Shown piece by piece: positions 51,833 to 61,361 of a DNA stretch of 64,000 nt (the first letter of the stretch is position 1; every line of letters starts with the position of its first letter). The notes under the pieces are model-generated. The model was not told the origin of the DNA. It made no database searches and saw nothing but the letters and a program-made list of their open reading frames with translations. The stretch lies in the NCBI RefSeq assembly GCF_040811775.1, contig NZ_JBFNXW010000001.1, forward strand, positions 558,001 to 622,000, read 5' to 3'. Source of the stretch: Balneola sp. MJW-20 (GTDB taxonomy: Bacteria > Bacteroidota > Rhodothermia > Balneolales > Balneolaceae). Position numbers and translations under genes: made by a program.

Positions 51833-53553
51833 TGAAAAAGATCCTTCTCCTCATATTGATGGTAAGCTTTTCTGCCGCCTGTTCAACTACCAGCTGGGTA
51901 GTCATCAATGAGGATGAGATAGATTATCAGGATTTTGAGCTACTTGATTCTGATTTCTTTCTGGAGAGCTCAAATAATATAAGTGCGAATCAACCGGGCA
52001 TAACCTTTACTCTGAAAACTGCCAATACTTATGAGTATGCTCAACGCATCAAAACAGAAAGATACATTCAGCGATATAAGCCAAGAACCGGTTATGTGAT
52101 AGTGGGACTCATGGGTGCATCACTCGCGACCTATGCTGCGTATTCTGATCAGCTGATACAACAACCAAGTAACAGTCAGAAAGCGACGTTATTAAGTGCT
52201 GGTGCCCTTATGACCGGCATCTCATTGCTAAATATGAAAGAAAACGGTGCTCCAACCAAAACCGGTGAAACAAAGTTGTTACGAAAGTCAGGAAGTATTG
52301 TGATGAAAGATACAGCCTTAGCTAAACCATATCTTACTGAGAAACCGATGGTGCGTATTACATTCGACGGAAGTCTTTTGGTTGAGGAGCAGCAAAGGGA
52401 ATTCAGTGACAATCAGATCTTCATTAACCTGGCAGAAGAACTCGATCCGGAATTTTTCCCCACCGAACCTGTACATCCCGTTAGAATTTCTGCATCATAT
52501 GGAGAAGATACTACTACGGTAGATATTCCTGTTTCATCCATATTTGAAAAGTTCGCGATCGTTACGAATAGTGTAACTCCTTTGAGAAATGAACCCTCAA
52601 CAGACGATTCAAGTATCCTTACCGAGCTTGCTTCAGGTTCACAGCTTAAATATGTTTCTCAGGACAGTAACTGGGTCCGTGTCTTATACGGGATCTCTGA
52701 AACATTCATATCAACGGATGATGTTGAAATCATCTGGCGTCCGTCAGCCTTTGCCTCTGATCTTTCCGTGATAACTGTTCCAAACGTACCTTTTGGGTCA
52801 GTAGATGTGGAAAGAAACCTCAGACTGATTAGAAACGGACGTTCCACCGCACATAAAGGTGTGATCATATCGAACTCCAATTATGAATCACCCATTCACC
52901 CTAAAAGGATCTATGGTGAGAGGGATCTAAGGCTGGTTCAAGAGCTATATAAACAATCATTGAATATTACGGAATCGGACATCCTCACATTTCAGGATAT
53001 AAATAATGAAGCATCATTTTCGAAAATATCGACGGACTTAAATGATCAGATCGCTGATAGAGATTCCGTCCTGATTCTTTATATCAGCGGTTACGCTGAA
53101 GTTATAGATTCGGAATTATATTTTATTGGTACATCTGACCGCAATGATCAAAGATCTGTACTACCACTTTCTGATCTTTTTGTGTCATTGGCCGAATTAA
53201 ATATTGAACAAATTCATGTGATAGCTGATCTGGATATTATCAGTCCACTACCTCAAAACGAAGTTTTAAGCTTGCTCAGTCAAAAGATCACGGAGAAGAA
53301 AGTCAACAGTGTAGTGTTATTTTCCTCCGGAACTGACCAGAGATCGGGATGGTATTCATCCAGTAATGGAGAACAAAACAGGCATAGTATATTTACTTAT
53401 TACTTTGCTAAAGGTCTGAAAGAAGGAATAAGCAGATATAACTCACTGTATAATTACCTGGAGAGAAATGTTCCTTTCACATCCAGAAGTATATATGACC
53501 GCCCACAGAATGTCCTGATCTATGGAAATAACCGATTAGACCTGGCAAAATAA
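51832..53553 (+). CDS. Lipoprotein with SH3 domain and degenerate caspase-like domain
   Basis: 573 aa. Lipobox SAAC with Cys17; two hydrophobic stretches (about 88-103 and 118-134). An SH3-type domain covers about 241-304 (VTPLRNEPSTDDSSILTEL onward). From about 341 the sequence follows a caspase-like fold: HKGVIISNSNYESP, DSVLILYISGYAEV, LYFIGTSD, IHVIADLDIIS, NSVVLFSSGTDQRSGW. Where active caspases and metacaspases have SGHG and DACFSG, this has SGYA (Tyr421) and ADLDII (Asp468), so it lacks the catalytic His and Cys. It is therefore predicted to be a non-proteolytic pseudo-caspase. It sits between ackA and the DMT gene, overlapping both by 1 bp. Confidence 0.7.
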   Translation: MKKILLLILMVSFSAACSTTSWVVINEDEIDYQDFELLDSDFFLESSNNISANQPGITFTLKTANTYEYAQRIKTERYIQRYKPRTGYVIVGLMGASLATYAAYSDQLIQQPSNSQKATLLSAGALMTGISLLNMKENGAPTKTGETKLLRKSGSIVMKDTALAKPYLTEKPMVRITFDGSLLVEEQQREFSDNQIFINLAEELDPEFFPTEPVHPVRISASYGEDTTTVDIPVSSIFEKFAIVTNSVTPLRNEPSTDDSSILTELASGSQLKYVSQDSNWVRVLYGISETFISTDDVEIIWRPSAFASDLSVITVPNVPFGSVDVERNLRLIRNGRSTAHKGVIISNSNYESPIHPKRIYGERDLRLVQELYKQSLNITESDILTFQDINNEASFSKISTDLNDQIADRDSVLILYISGYAEVIDSELYFIGTSDRNDQRSVLPLSDLFVSLAELNIEQIHVIADLDIISPLPQNEVLSLLSQKITEKKVNSVVLFSSGTDQRSGWYSSSNGEQNRHSIFTYYFAKGLKEGISRYNSLYNYLERNVPFTSRSIYDRPQNVLIYGNNRLDLAK

Positions 53554-54416
53554 TGGGCTACCTTTTTATTGCCGCAAGTGTTTTCTGTTCGCTGTGCATA
53601 GCCCAGCTCCTGAAAATAGGGGAGCAAAAAAAACACAATGTTCTGAACATATTGGTGATCAATTATGGTGTGGCCTTTCTGGTAAGTTTTTTCACTTCGA
53701 TTGAGTTCAAAGACGGTTTTTCAGCACTAGGTGATATTGAAGTGATCATTTTTGTTTCAGTAATACTCCTGGGTATCATGTTCATTGGTAATATGGTTTT
53801 ATACTCCAGATCTATCGATCGGGTTGGCATGGGTATCAGTATAGCAGCTATGAGAACATCCCTGGTATTTCCGATAGCTTTGTCCATATTCCTGTATGCA
53901 GAATTCTTAAGCAATTATAAATACCTTGGAATTGCATTGGCTTTCATCGCTTTATATATGATGCTTCCGGAAGTAAACTGGAAAAAGCTGAGGGATCACA
54001 AAAGCTTACTATTACCCTTGGGAATATTTTTGATAACCGGTTTGACAGACAGTGGTCTAAAAATTTTCGAAGCGGAGTTTTCTCAGATTTTATCTGAGGA
54101 CCTTTTCCTGAGTGGTATTTTTCTTGTTTCATTTATAACAGGGATTCTCTTCAGTCTCCGAAAGGGAAAGATGGAATTTACCACTGCAGAGATCATGTTA
54201 GGTTCAATGGTAGGAATAGTTAATCTATACTCTTCCATATTTCTTTTATATGCGCTTAAAGAATTACCCGGCTCTTTAGTTTTTCCACTTACAAACATAG
54301 CCCTTGTGGTAATAGGCACCTTGATCGGAATTGCAGTATGGAAGGATAAGATCAACAAACGACAATTGGTCGGATTAACATTATCAATAGTTTCAATCAT
54401 AATACTAATCAAATGA
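53553..54416 (+). CDS. EamA/DMT-superfamily transporter-like membrane protein
   Basis: 287 aa with about nine to ten hydrophobic spans in two halves, as in the drug/metabolite transporter superfamily; the N-terminal spans and the closing GTLIGIAVWKDKINKRQLVGL repeat the fold's GxxxGxxxW-type end. The substrate is unknown. Its start overlaps the lipoprotein stop (TAATG) and its stop overlaps the pta start (ATGA). Confidence 0.75.
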   Translation: MGYLFIAASVFCSLCIAQLLKIGEQKKHNVLNILVINYGVAFLVSFFTSIEFKDGFSALGDIEVIIFVSVILLGIMFIGNMVLYSRSIDRVGMGISIAAMRTSLVFPIALSIFLYAEFLSNYKYLGIALAFIALYMMLPEVNWKKLRDHKSLLLPLGIFLITGLTDSGLKIFEAEFSQILSEDLFLSGIFLVSFITGILFSLRKGKMEFTTAEIMLGSMVGIVNLYSSIFLLYALKELPGSLVFPLTNIALVVIGTLIGIAVWKDKINKRQLVGLTLSIVSIIILIK

Positions 54417-55372
54417 GTTTATTCATTGATCAGATCAGAGAAAGAGCTTTAAAAGCAGACAAAAGAATTATATTACCGCGCTCCTCAGACAAAAGGGTAG
54501 TGCAAGCTGCCAATTTCATGCAGAAAAACAATCTTTGTGACATTTCTCTTGTACTTGAAGACGACACTGATACACAGAATATTGACTCACGTATAGAAGT
54601 ACTGAACATAGATTCAGACCCTGATCTTTCAGTTTATATCGACCACCTCGTCAAAAGAAGGAGCCACAAGAACCTTTCTACAGAGGAAGCCTCCGTGATC
54701 ATGAGTGACCCACTTTATTATGCAGCTGCAAAAGTCTGGTCTGGCAAGGCGCATGGTGCGGTTGCTGGCTCGGTATCTACAACCGCTGACGTTCTTAGAG
54801 CTGCCATTTATGTTATAGGACTGGATAAGGACACCGAAGTAGTTTCCAGTGTATTTATCATGTCTTTTGATGATGGAAAGATCTTTACCTACGGAGATTG
54901 TGCTGTAGTGCCTTATCCTGATTCAATCGAACTCTCCAATATTGCTAAAAGTTCAGCCAGAACTCATCAGAAACTGGTACAGAGTGAACCCAGAATTGCA
55001 ATGCTCTCATTTTCTTCAAAGGGAAGTGCAAAGCATGAACGGGTCGAACTCGTGACCAAAGCCCTTGAAGACGTCAGGAGAACAGCACCTGACCTGATCA
55101 TAGACGGGGAACTTCAGTTTGATGCGGCCTACTTGGAAAGTGTTGGAAAACGAAAAGCCCCAGGATCTCCGGTTGCCGGTAAAGCAAATGTGTATGTATT
55201 TCCAAATCTGGATGCAGGTAATATCGGCTACAAGATCACTCAACGCCTGGGGGGAGCCACAGCGACGGGGCCAATCATTCAGGGACTAGATAAGCCCATG
55301 ATGGATCTTTCAAGAGGGTGCAGCTGGGAAGATATTGTGAATACTGCATGCGTATGTGCATTAATGAGTTAG
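54413..55372 (+). CDS. pta: Phosphate acetyltransferase
   Basis: Interconverts acetyl-CoA and acetyl phosphate. The single-domain type (319 aa) has PTA_PTB family segments: RAL...KRIILPRSSDKRVVQ, AHGAVAGSVSTTADVLRA (about 114-131), and the C-terminal PNLDAGNIGYKITQRLGGA. The 4-bp ATGA overlap with the DMT gene places it at the end of the greA-to-pta run. Whether it acts on acetyl or another acyl group is inferred from the ackA partner. Confidence 0.93.
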   Translation: MSLFIDQIRERALKADKRIILPRSSDKRVVQAANFMQKNNLCDISLVLEDDTDTQNIDSRIEVLNIDSDPDLSVYIDHLVKRRSHKNLSTEEASVIMSDPLYYAAAKVWSGKAHGAVAGSVSTTADVLRAAIYVIGLDKDTEVVSSVFIMSFDDGKIFTYGDCAVVPYPDSIELSNIAKSSARTHQKLVQSEPRIAMLSFSSKGSAKHERVELVTKALEDVRRTAPDLIIDGELQFDAAYLESVGKRKAPGSPVAGKANVYVFPNLDAGNIGYKITQRLGGATATGPIIQGLDKPMMDLSRGCSWEDIVNTACVCALMS

Positions 55373-55405
55373 AATAATTCTCATACTTGCCTGCTAATCT
55401 CTGTT

Positions 55406-55449
55406 AATTCTTATTAAAAGCCCTTCAATCTATTCCGCTGATAAGAATT
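55406..55449. promoter_or_regulatory. Nine-bp perfect inverted repeat upstream of sufB
   Basis: AATTCTTAT (55406-55414) and ATAAGAATT (55441-55449) are exact complements, 26 bp apart. They could be two half-sites of an operator or a long stem; they precede the candidate sufB promoter. Confidence 0.35.
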
Positions 55450-55464
55450 CTCAATGGGCAAAAA

Positions 55465-55496
55465 TTTATATGTCAGGGATAGATTTCGTATATTTG
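55465..55496 (+). promoter_or_regulatory. Candidate sufB promoter
   Basis: TATATTTG (55489-55496) matches TAnnTTTG exactly; TTTA (55465-55468) lies 20 nt upstream as a one-mismatch -33 box. Transcription would begin near 55503, leaving a leader of about 87 nt that contains the 55526-55548 hairpin. Confidence 0.45.
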
Positions 55497-55525
55497 AACT
55501 CAATCTAAATAAGACTGCAAAGTGT

Positions 55526-55548
55526 CCTGAACGGTACTGCTATTCAGG
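55526..55548 (+). promoter_or_regulatory. Hairpin in the sufB leader
   Basis: CCTGAA (55526-55531) pairs with TTCAGG (55543-55548) around an 11-nt loop; the outer positions add G-U pairs. No T-run follows, so it is not a terminator; a regulatory or RNA-stabilising role is possible. Confidence 0.3.
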
Positions 55549-55589
55549 GTGTTGAGAGGTAAATTTTAAACATCAAGATCTGTTAAGGA

Positions 55590-57032
55590 ATGAGCGAGAC
55601 CAAAGCTTTAGAATCAATGATCGGTGAGGATTATAAGTATGGCTTTACCACCGACGTTGAATATGAAGATTTCCCTACTGGACTGAACGAAGATATCGTC
55701 AGGGAGATCTCAAAAAGAAAGAATGAACCGGAATGGATGCTTGAATTCCGGCTTAAAGCCTATCGTGCATGGACCGAGATGGAAGAACCAGAATGGTTTA
55801 ATGCGACTTACGAGAAGCCGAAGTTCGATACCATGCAGTATTATTCAGTTCCAAAGAATAAACCGAAGCTCGACAGTCTTGACGATGTGGACCCTAACAT
55901 CAGGGAAACCTATGAGAAGCTTGGAATTCCTTTAGAAGAACAAAAAATGCTGGCAGGTGTTGCCGTAGATGCTGTATTTGACAGTGTATCTATTTTCACG
56001 ACTTTCAAAGAAAAGCTGGCAGAAGCCGGTGTGATCTTTTGTTCTATTTCTGAAGCTATACAGAATCACCCTGAATTAGTGAAGAAGCACCTTGGTTCTG
56101 TTGTCCCTGCAAGAGACAACTTCTACTCTGCTCTGAACTCAGCGGTTTTCTCAGATGGTTCCTTTTGTTACATCCCGAAGGATACCGTTTGCCCGATGGA
56201 ACTATCTACTTATTTCCGAATCAATAACATGAACTCGGGACAGTTTGAAAGAACCTTAATCGTTGCAGAAGAGAATAGTCATGTCAGTTACCTCGAAGGT
56301 TGTACTGCTCCGATGTATGATGAAAATCAACTCCACGCAGCGGTTGTTGAGTTAGTTGCAGAAAAAGATGCTGAGATCAAATATTCTACTATTCAGAACT
56401 GGTATTCCGGAGATGAAGATGGAAAAGGTGGTATTTACAATTTTGTTACTAAACGAGGCATCTGCAAAGGCGAGAACTCAAAGATCTCCTGGACTCAGTT
56501 GGAAACAGGATCTGCAGTTACTCTTAAGTACCCAAGTGTGATCCTCAAAGGGGATAATTCTATCGGAGAATTTTACTCTGTAGCAGTTACCACAAAAAGA
56601 CAGCAGGCCGATACCGGTACAAAAATGATTCATCTGGGAAAGAACACCAGAAGTACCATCATTTCTAAAGGTATCTCTGCCGGACAGTCGAACAATAGTT
56701 ATCGCGGAGAAGTCAAAATTGGTAAGAAGGCAACAGGTTCCCGAAACTACTCGGTATGTGACTCAATGCTTATTGGCCAGGAATGCGGAGCTCATACTTT
56801 CCCGTACATCTCCTCGGAAAATTCCTCCAGTAGTATTGAACACGAGGCAACTACATCAAGAGTTGGTGAAGAGCAGATATTCTATCTGATGCAGAGAGGT
56901 ATCAGTGAACAGGATGCCATTTCCATGATCATCAATGGTTTCGTAAAAGACGTACTTAAAGAGCTGCCTCTTGAATTTGCAGTTGAAGCGAATAAACTGC
57001 TTGATGTAAAACTGGAAGGAAGTGTAGGCTGA
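55590..57032 (+). CDS. sufB: Fe-S cluster assembly scaffold protein SufB
   Basis: Core of the SufBCD scaffold (480 aa). The conserved beta-helix and C-terminal segments [17 protein letters not shown] and the [15 protein letters not shown] stretch are present, and the Cys of [20 protein letters not shown] belongs to the family's assembly site. AAGGA is directly before the ATG. It is the first gene of the operon and has a 217-bp regulatory region upstream. Confidence 0.97.
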   Translation: MSETKALESMIGEDYKYGFTTDVEYEDFPTGLNEDIVREISKRKNEPEWMLEFRLKAYRAWTEMEEPEWFNATYEKPKFDTMQYYSVPKNKPKLDSLDDVDPNIRETYEKLGIPLEEQKMLAGVAVDAVFDSVSIFTTFKEKLAEAGVIFCSISEAIQNHPELVKKHLGSVVPARDNFYSALNSAVFSDGSFCYIPKDTVCPMELSTYFRINNMNSGQFERTLIVAEENSHVSYLEGCTAPMYDENQLHAAVVELVAEKDAEIKYSTIQNWYSGDEDGKGGIYNFVTKRGICKGENSKISWTQLETGSAVTLKYPSVILKGDNSIGEFYSVAVTTKRQQADTGTKMIHLGKNTRSTIISKGISAGQSNNSYRGEVKIGKKATGSRNYSVCDSMLIGQECGAHTFPYISSENSSSSIEHEATTSRVGEEQIFYLMQRGISEQDAISMIINGFVKDVLKELPLEFAVEANKLLDVKLEGSVG

Positions 57033-57075
57033 TCCAGCGAAGAATATTAACAAGTAAAAAGAAAAGAACAGAACT

Positions 57076-57849
57076 GTGTTAGAAATCAAAAATTTACACG
57101 CTAAAGTTGAAGGAGAAGACATTCACATTCTAAAAGGTGTGAACCTTAAAGTGAATGCCGGAGAGATTCATGCGATTATGGGTCCGAACGGAAGTGGAAA
57201 AAGCACTCTATCAAAAGTAGTCTCCGGTCATCCGGAATATGAGATCACCGATGGTGAGATCCTTTTTAATGGAGAAGATATCTCTGAACTGGATGCGGAT
57301 GAGCGTGCACATCTGGGTATCTTCCTTGCATTTCAGTATCCTGTAGAAGTTCCGGGAATCACGAATAAGACCCTTCTTCGCGAGGCATATAATACCATAG
57401 CCCGTGAAAATGGCCGTGAGGAACTGGATCCAATCGAGTTCGAAGATTACCTGAAAGAGAAGCTGGATGTGATAGAAATGAAAGATGAATTTCTGGACAG
57501 ATCTATCAATACCGGGTTTTCTGGTGGAGAAAAGAAGAAGAATGAGATCTTTCAGATGGCCGTACTCAACCCGGTTCTGTCTTTCCTGGATGAGACCGAT
57601 TCAGGTCTCGATATAGATGCCCTTAAGATCGTTTCTGATGGCATTAATAAGATTTCTAATGAAGAAAATGCGATCGTCCTTGTAACACACTATCAGAGAC
57701 TTCTGAATTACGTTCAGCCTGATTTTGTACACGTTATGAAAGATGGCAAGATCGTTAAGTCCGGCGATAAGTCCCTTGCACTCGAACTTGAAGAACAAGG
57801 CTACGATTGGTTAGACAAAGAAGTAATGCTAAACGGAGAGGCTAAATAA
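57076..57849 (+). CDS. sufC: Fe-S assembly ATPase SufC
   Basis: ABC ATPase (257 aa) that powers SufBD. Walker [10 protein letters not shown] (about 36-44), the SufC-type signature SGGEKKKNE (about 149-157) and Walker [13 protein letters not shown] are complete. The start is GTG at 57076, giving the family start [11 protein letters not shown]. It overlaps sufD by 1 bp (TAATG). Confidence 0.97.
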   Translation: MLEIKNLHAKVEGEDIHILKGVNLKVNAGEIHAIMGPNGSGKSTLSKVVSGHPEYEITDGEILFNGEDISELDADERAHLGIFLAFQYPVEVPGITNKTLLREAYNTIARENGREELDPIEFEDYLKEKLDVIEMKDEFLDRSINTGFSGGEKKKNEIFQMAVLNPVLSFLDETDSGLDIDALKIVSDGINKISNEENAIVLVTHYQRLLNYVQPDFVHVMKDGKIVKSGDKSLALELEEQGYDWLDKEVMLNGEAK

Positions 57850-59174
57850 TGAATGACGCTAAGCAAAATACTATGCTGTCATTTGTTGAAGGAGATCTGC
57901 CATCTTCTGATGTTTCAGGTGCACTTAAAGAACTGCACAACAGAGGCAAAGAGCAGCTGACCGAAAGAACTTTTCCAACCCGCAAAGATGAAGACTGGAG
58001 ATTTATAGATCTTAGTTCTATAACATCTAATAAGTTTGTCGACGTTAACGCTGTAAATACCGAAAATACTGGTGACGTAAGCGACCGGTTTCTTCCGGAA
58101 TCTATGAACAGCAGACTAGTCTTTGTTAACGGAATTTTTAACGAATCTCTGTCATCAGTAAGTGAATTACCTGAAGACGTGGTCGTTGGTACGATCAGTC
58201 ACAACGCAGATAATAAAGCTCTTATTGAACACCTTGGCACCATCACCAACTATGATGATGATGTTTTTACTCCGTTCAACGACGCAACTTTCGGCGATGG
58301 CACATTTATATATGTACCCTCTGAAACAAAGGTCGAAGCCCCAATTCAGATCCTGAATCTGTATACAGATGCTGAAAAACCATTTTATGTAACTCCGAGA
58401 TTGCTTTTCATAGGTGAGAAGTATTCAAAAGCGACTATCATCGAGCAGCATATCGGGCTTGCCGACAATGTATACCTGAATGTACCGGTTACTGAGTTCC
58501 GGCTGTTTGAAGGAGCACATGTCCATCATGCGCGCCTGCAACAGGATAGCAAAAAAGCATCCCATGTATCCCGACCAATCGCTAAAATTGACCAGCATGC
58601 TGAGTATCACTCGTATACGATCTGTCTTGGCGCAAAACTATTCCGTAATGACCCCCGGGTTATTCAAAATGCAGAAGAGGTTGATTTCACAGTGGACGGT
58701 CTGGTTCTTATCGACGGTGAACAGATCGCAGATACTCATTCCATAATGGATCATCGCTTCGCTCATGGTAACAGCCATCAGCTGCACAAGTGTGTAATCA
58801 ATGATAAAGCACATTCCATTTTCAACGGAAAGATATTTGTAGCTCAACATGCACAAAAGATCGATTCCTTTCAGGAGAACAGAAACCTGCTCATATCCGA
58901 TGATGGTAAAGTAAATACCAAACCTCAGCTTGAGATCTTTGCAGATGATGTTTTATGCTCTCATGGGGCTACTATTGGACAGCTGCAGGATGAAGAGGTG
59001 TTTTATCTTCAGAGCCGTGGACTTACTGAGCAAAAATCACGTGAGCTCCTGGTTTATGCATTTGCACTCGAAAGCGTGGAAAGCATGGAAGTTGAATCAG
59101 TAGAAAAACTACTTCTTGATGAAGTGATCAAATACACTAATCGTGACCCTGAAGAGGTTATGGTAAATGTCTAA
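57849..59174 (+). CDS. sufD: Fe-S cluster assembly protein SufD
   Basis: Partner of SufB in the scaffold (441 aa). The C-terminal region with LCSHGATIGQLQDEEVFYLQ and SRGLTEQKSRELLVYAF is the conserved SufB/SufD core; the N-terminal part (RKDEDWRFIDLSSI) is SufD-type. It overlaps the sufC stop by 1 bp. Confidence 0.95.
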   Translation: MNDAKQNTMLSFVEGDLPSSDVSGALKELHNRGKEQLTERTFPTRKDEDWRFIDLSSITSNKFVDVNAVNTENTGDVSDRFLPESMNSRLVFVNGIFNESLSSVSELPEDVVVGTISHNADNKALIEHLGTITNYDDDVFTPFNDATFGDGTFIYVPSETKVEAPIQILNLYTDAEKPFYVTPRLLFIGEKYSKATIIEQHIGLADNVYLNVPVTEFRLFEGAHVHHARLQQDSKKASHVSRPIAKIDQHAEYHSYTICLGAKLFRNDPRVIQNAEEVDFTVDGLVLIDGEQIADTHSIMDHRFAHGNSHQLHKCVINDKAHSIFNGKIFVAQHAQKIDSFQENRNLLISDDGKVNTKPQLEIFADDVLCSHGATIGQLQDEEVFYLQSRGLTEQKSRELLVYAFALESVESMEVESVEKLLLDEVIKYTNRDPEEVMVNV

Positions 59175-59194
59175 TCTGAAGACTCAGATATAAT

Positions 59195-60442
59195 ATGACA
59201 AAACTGGCAAATGACACTAGTACGAAGACAGACTGGAATAAGATAAGATCTCAGTTTCCCGTTCTTGATCAGAAGATCAACGGGCAGGATCTGGTCTATC
59301 TGGATAATGCTGCTTCAAGTCAGATGCCCGTGATCGTCTCAGACAGAATTGATCACTACCACAAAAAAGAACATTCCAATGTTCACAGAGGAATCCATTC
59401 TTTAAGTCAAAAGGCTACTGACGCCTATGAATCTACCCGTACCAAGGTGCAGGAATTCATTAATGCCCGTCATAAAGAGGAGATCATCTTTACCACCGGT
59501 ACTACGGATTCCATAAATCTGGTTGCTCAGAGTTATGGTCGTAAGAATTTTAATACCGGTGATGAAATCATCTTAAGTGAGATGGAGCATCATGCCAATA
59601 TAGTGCCATGGCAATTGATTGCCGAGGAGACCGGGGCTGTTCTCAGGATTGTACCAATGAACGATGCCGGTGAACTTGATATGGACACCTATGAGTCACT
59701 CTTATCTGAAAAAACTAAGATGGTGGCCATTGTTCATGTTTCGAATGCTCTTGGAACGGTAAATCCTGTTAAAGAGATCATTAACCTGGCACATCAAAAT
59801 GAGTCATTAGTTCTTATTGACGGAGCTCAAGCTGTACCACATTCGAAAGTGGATATACAGGATCTGGATGCAGATTTCTACACTTTTTCAGCACATAAAA
59901 TGTGCGGGCCCACTGGATTCGGAGTCCTCTACGGTAAAAAAGAGATCCTTCAGGATATGCCTCCTTACAGGGGAGGAGGAGATATGATCGATAAGGTCAC
60001 CTTTGAAGAAACAACCTGGAATGATCTTCCATATAAATTCGAAGCAGGTACTCCACCAATTGCAGCTGGTATCGGTTTAGGTTCAGCAATTGACTATCTG
60101 AATGAAATTGGCATGGACGAGATCGCTTCACGAGAAGCACAGCTACTCGATTATGCAACAAAGAGGATTAATGATTTAGAAGGTGTGAGGATCATTGGTA
60201 CTGCAAAAGATAAAGCATCGGTGATATCTTTTCTGATCGACAATATTCACTCAACAGATGCGGGGACTATACTGGATCAGAAGGGAATAGCAGTCAGAAC
60301 AGGTCATCACTGTGCACAGCCTATCATGCAGCATTATGATATACCAGGTACAGCCAGAGCTTCAATTTCCTTCTATAATACCGAAGAGGATATTGACAAG
60401 CTTATAGATGGTATTAAATACGTAAAAGATTTTTTCAGCTAA
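59195..60442 (+). CDS. sufS: Cysteine desulfurase SufS
   Basis: PLP enzyme (415 aa) that takes sulfur from cysteine. PLP-Lys235 (FSAHKMCGPTG) and the persulfide Cys373 (RTGHHCAQP) are intact. It belongs to group II SufS enzymes, which usually need a SufE or SufU partner; none is in this operon, so the sulfur acceptor may be encoded elsewhere. 20 bp after sufD. Confidence 0.96.
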   Translation: MTKLANDTSTKTDWNKIRSQFPVLDQKINGQDLVYLDNAASSQMPVIVSDRIDHYHKKEHSNVHRGIHSLSQKATDAYESTRTKVQEFINARHKEEIIFTTGTTDSINLVAQSYGRKNFNTGDEIILSEMEHHANIVPWQLIAEETGAVLRIVPMNDAGELDMDTYESLLSEKTKMVAIVHVSNALGTVNPVKEIINLAHQNESLVLIDGAQAVPHSKVDIQDLDADFYTFSAHKMCGPTGFGVLYGKKEILQDMPPYRGGGDMIDKVTFEETTWNDLPYKFEAGTPPIAAGIGLGSAIDYLNEIGMDEIASREAQLLDYATKRINDLEGVRIIGTAKDKASVISFLIDNIHSTDAGTILDQKGIAVRTGHHCAQPIMQHYDIPGTARASISFYNTEEDIDKLIDGIKYVKDFFS

Positions 60443-60463
60443 TATTTAAAAACTGATTTCGAG

Positions 60464-61015
60464 ATGGCAAAGATTAAAGAAATAGAAAGAACACCCAATC
60501 CGGATGCGATGCGTTTTGTTCTGGATGAACCTTTAACCAACGGGGTTACCCGTTCGTTTGAGAATGATGCCGAAGCAGAGGGAGATCCATTAGCTTCTGC
60601 CTTGTTTGCTATAGAAAACGTGATCAACGTTTACTATGTAGACAAATATGTTACGGTAACTCAGGACGGAGAAGCCGTATGGTCTGAATTACTACGAAAA
60701 CTGGCTCCGCCTATCCGTGAAGCGGAACCCATGACTGATCTGGAGGATGACTCTGAAGTTCATGTAAGTAAAGAAGCACAGGAATCAAACGATCCTCGCT
60801 TATTAGAGATCAACCGCATGCTGGATGAGCAGGTACGTCCCTATCTGCTTGCTGATGGTGGAGGACTTAAAGTTCTGGGACTGGACGGAAACCGACTCAA
60901 GGTACACTACCAGGGAGCCTGTGGCACATGTCCTACTGCAACTACCGGGACCTTGTATGCTATTGAAAGTATGGTTAAGAGAATTGATCCCGAAATTCAG
61001 GTAATATCAGTGTAA
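60464..61015 (+). CDS. Nfu-type Fe-S scaffold/carrier
   Basis: 183 aa. An N-terminal Nfu_N domain (about 1-90, RTPNPDAMRF) is joined by an acidic linker to a C-terminal NifU domain (about 105-183) with the CxxC cluster site GACGTCPTA. It probably hands clusters to target proteins. It overlaps sufA by 1 bp. Confidence 0.94.
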   Translation: MAKIKEIERTPNPDAMRFVLDEPLTNGVTRSFENDAEAEGDPLASALFAIENVINVYYVDKYVTVTQDGEAVWSELLRKLAPPIREAEPMTDLEDDSEVHVSKEAQESNDPRLLEINRMLDEQVRPYLLADGGGLKVLGLDGNRLKVHYQGACGTCPTATTGTLYAIESMVKRIDPEIQVISV

Positions 61016-61350
61016 TGGAAATCACTATCTCAGACAGAGCTATTGACCGCATTAATGAGATCAGAAAGGATCAGAACATACCGGAGGATGCTTTTCTCAA
61101 AGTAGGAGTGGAGAGTGGTGGGTGTTCAGGTCTTACCTATAATCTCGATTTCAATAATGAGATAGCACCGTCAGATAGCGACAAAGTGTTTGAGATCAAT
61201 GGCCTTAAGGTACTGATCGATATGAGAAGTTTCTTGTATCTGGCGGGAACCGAACTGGATTATACCGAAGGACTGGAAGGACAGGGCTTTCATTTCAATA
61301 ATCCCAATGCCTCCCGAACCTGTTCCTGCGGTGAATCATTTTCAATCTGA
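61015..61350 (+). CDS. sufA: HesB/IscA-family A-type carrier
   Basis: 111 aa A-type carrier. The three ligand cysteines are in SGGCSGLTY (about 38-46) and CSCGES (C-terminal). Start overlaps the nfu stop (TAATG). Called sufA from the operon context; the sequence alone shows only the HesB family. Confidence 0.92.
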   Translation: MEITISDRAIDRINEIRKDQNIPEDAFLKVGVESGGCSGLTYNLDFNNEIAPSDSDKVFEINGLKVLIDMRSFLYLAGTELDYTEGLEGQGFHFNNPNASRTCSCGESFSI

Positions 61351-61361
61351 GCACACCTGAT

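Larger units (their letters stand above)
55454..55555 (+). other. Possible 33-codon leader ORF with Cys-rich end
   Basis: An ATG frame of 33 codons ending in CPERYCYSGC, stopping 34 bp before sufB. Its last codons overlap the CCTGAA/TTCAGG hairpin. No ribosome site was recognised, and the candidate promoter lies inside the frame, so it may be fortuitous. Confidence 0.12.

Noticed and set aside
51832..53553. Active caspase/metacaspase protease
   Set aside because: Both catalytic positions are replaced (Tyr421, Asp468), so proteolysis is not supported.
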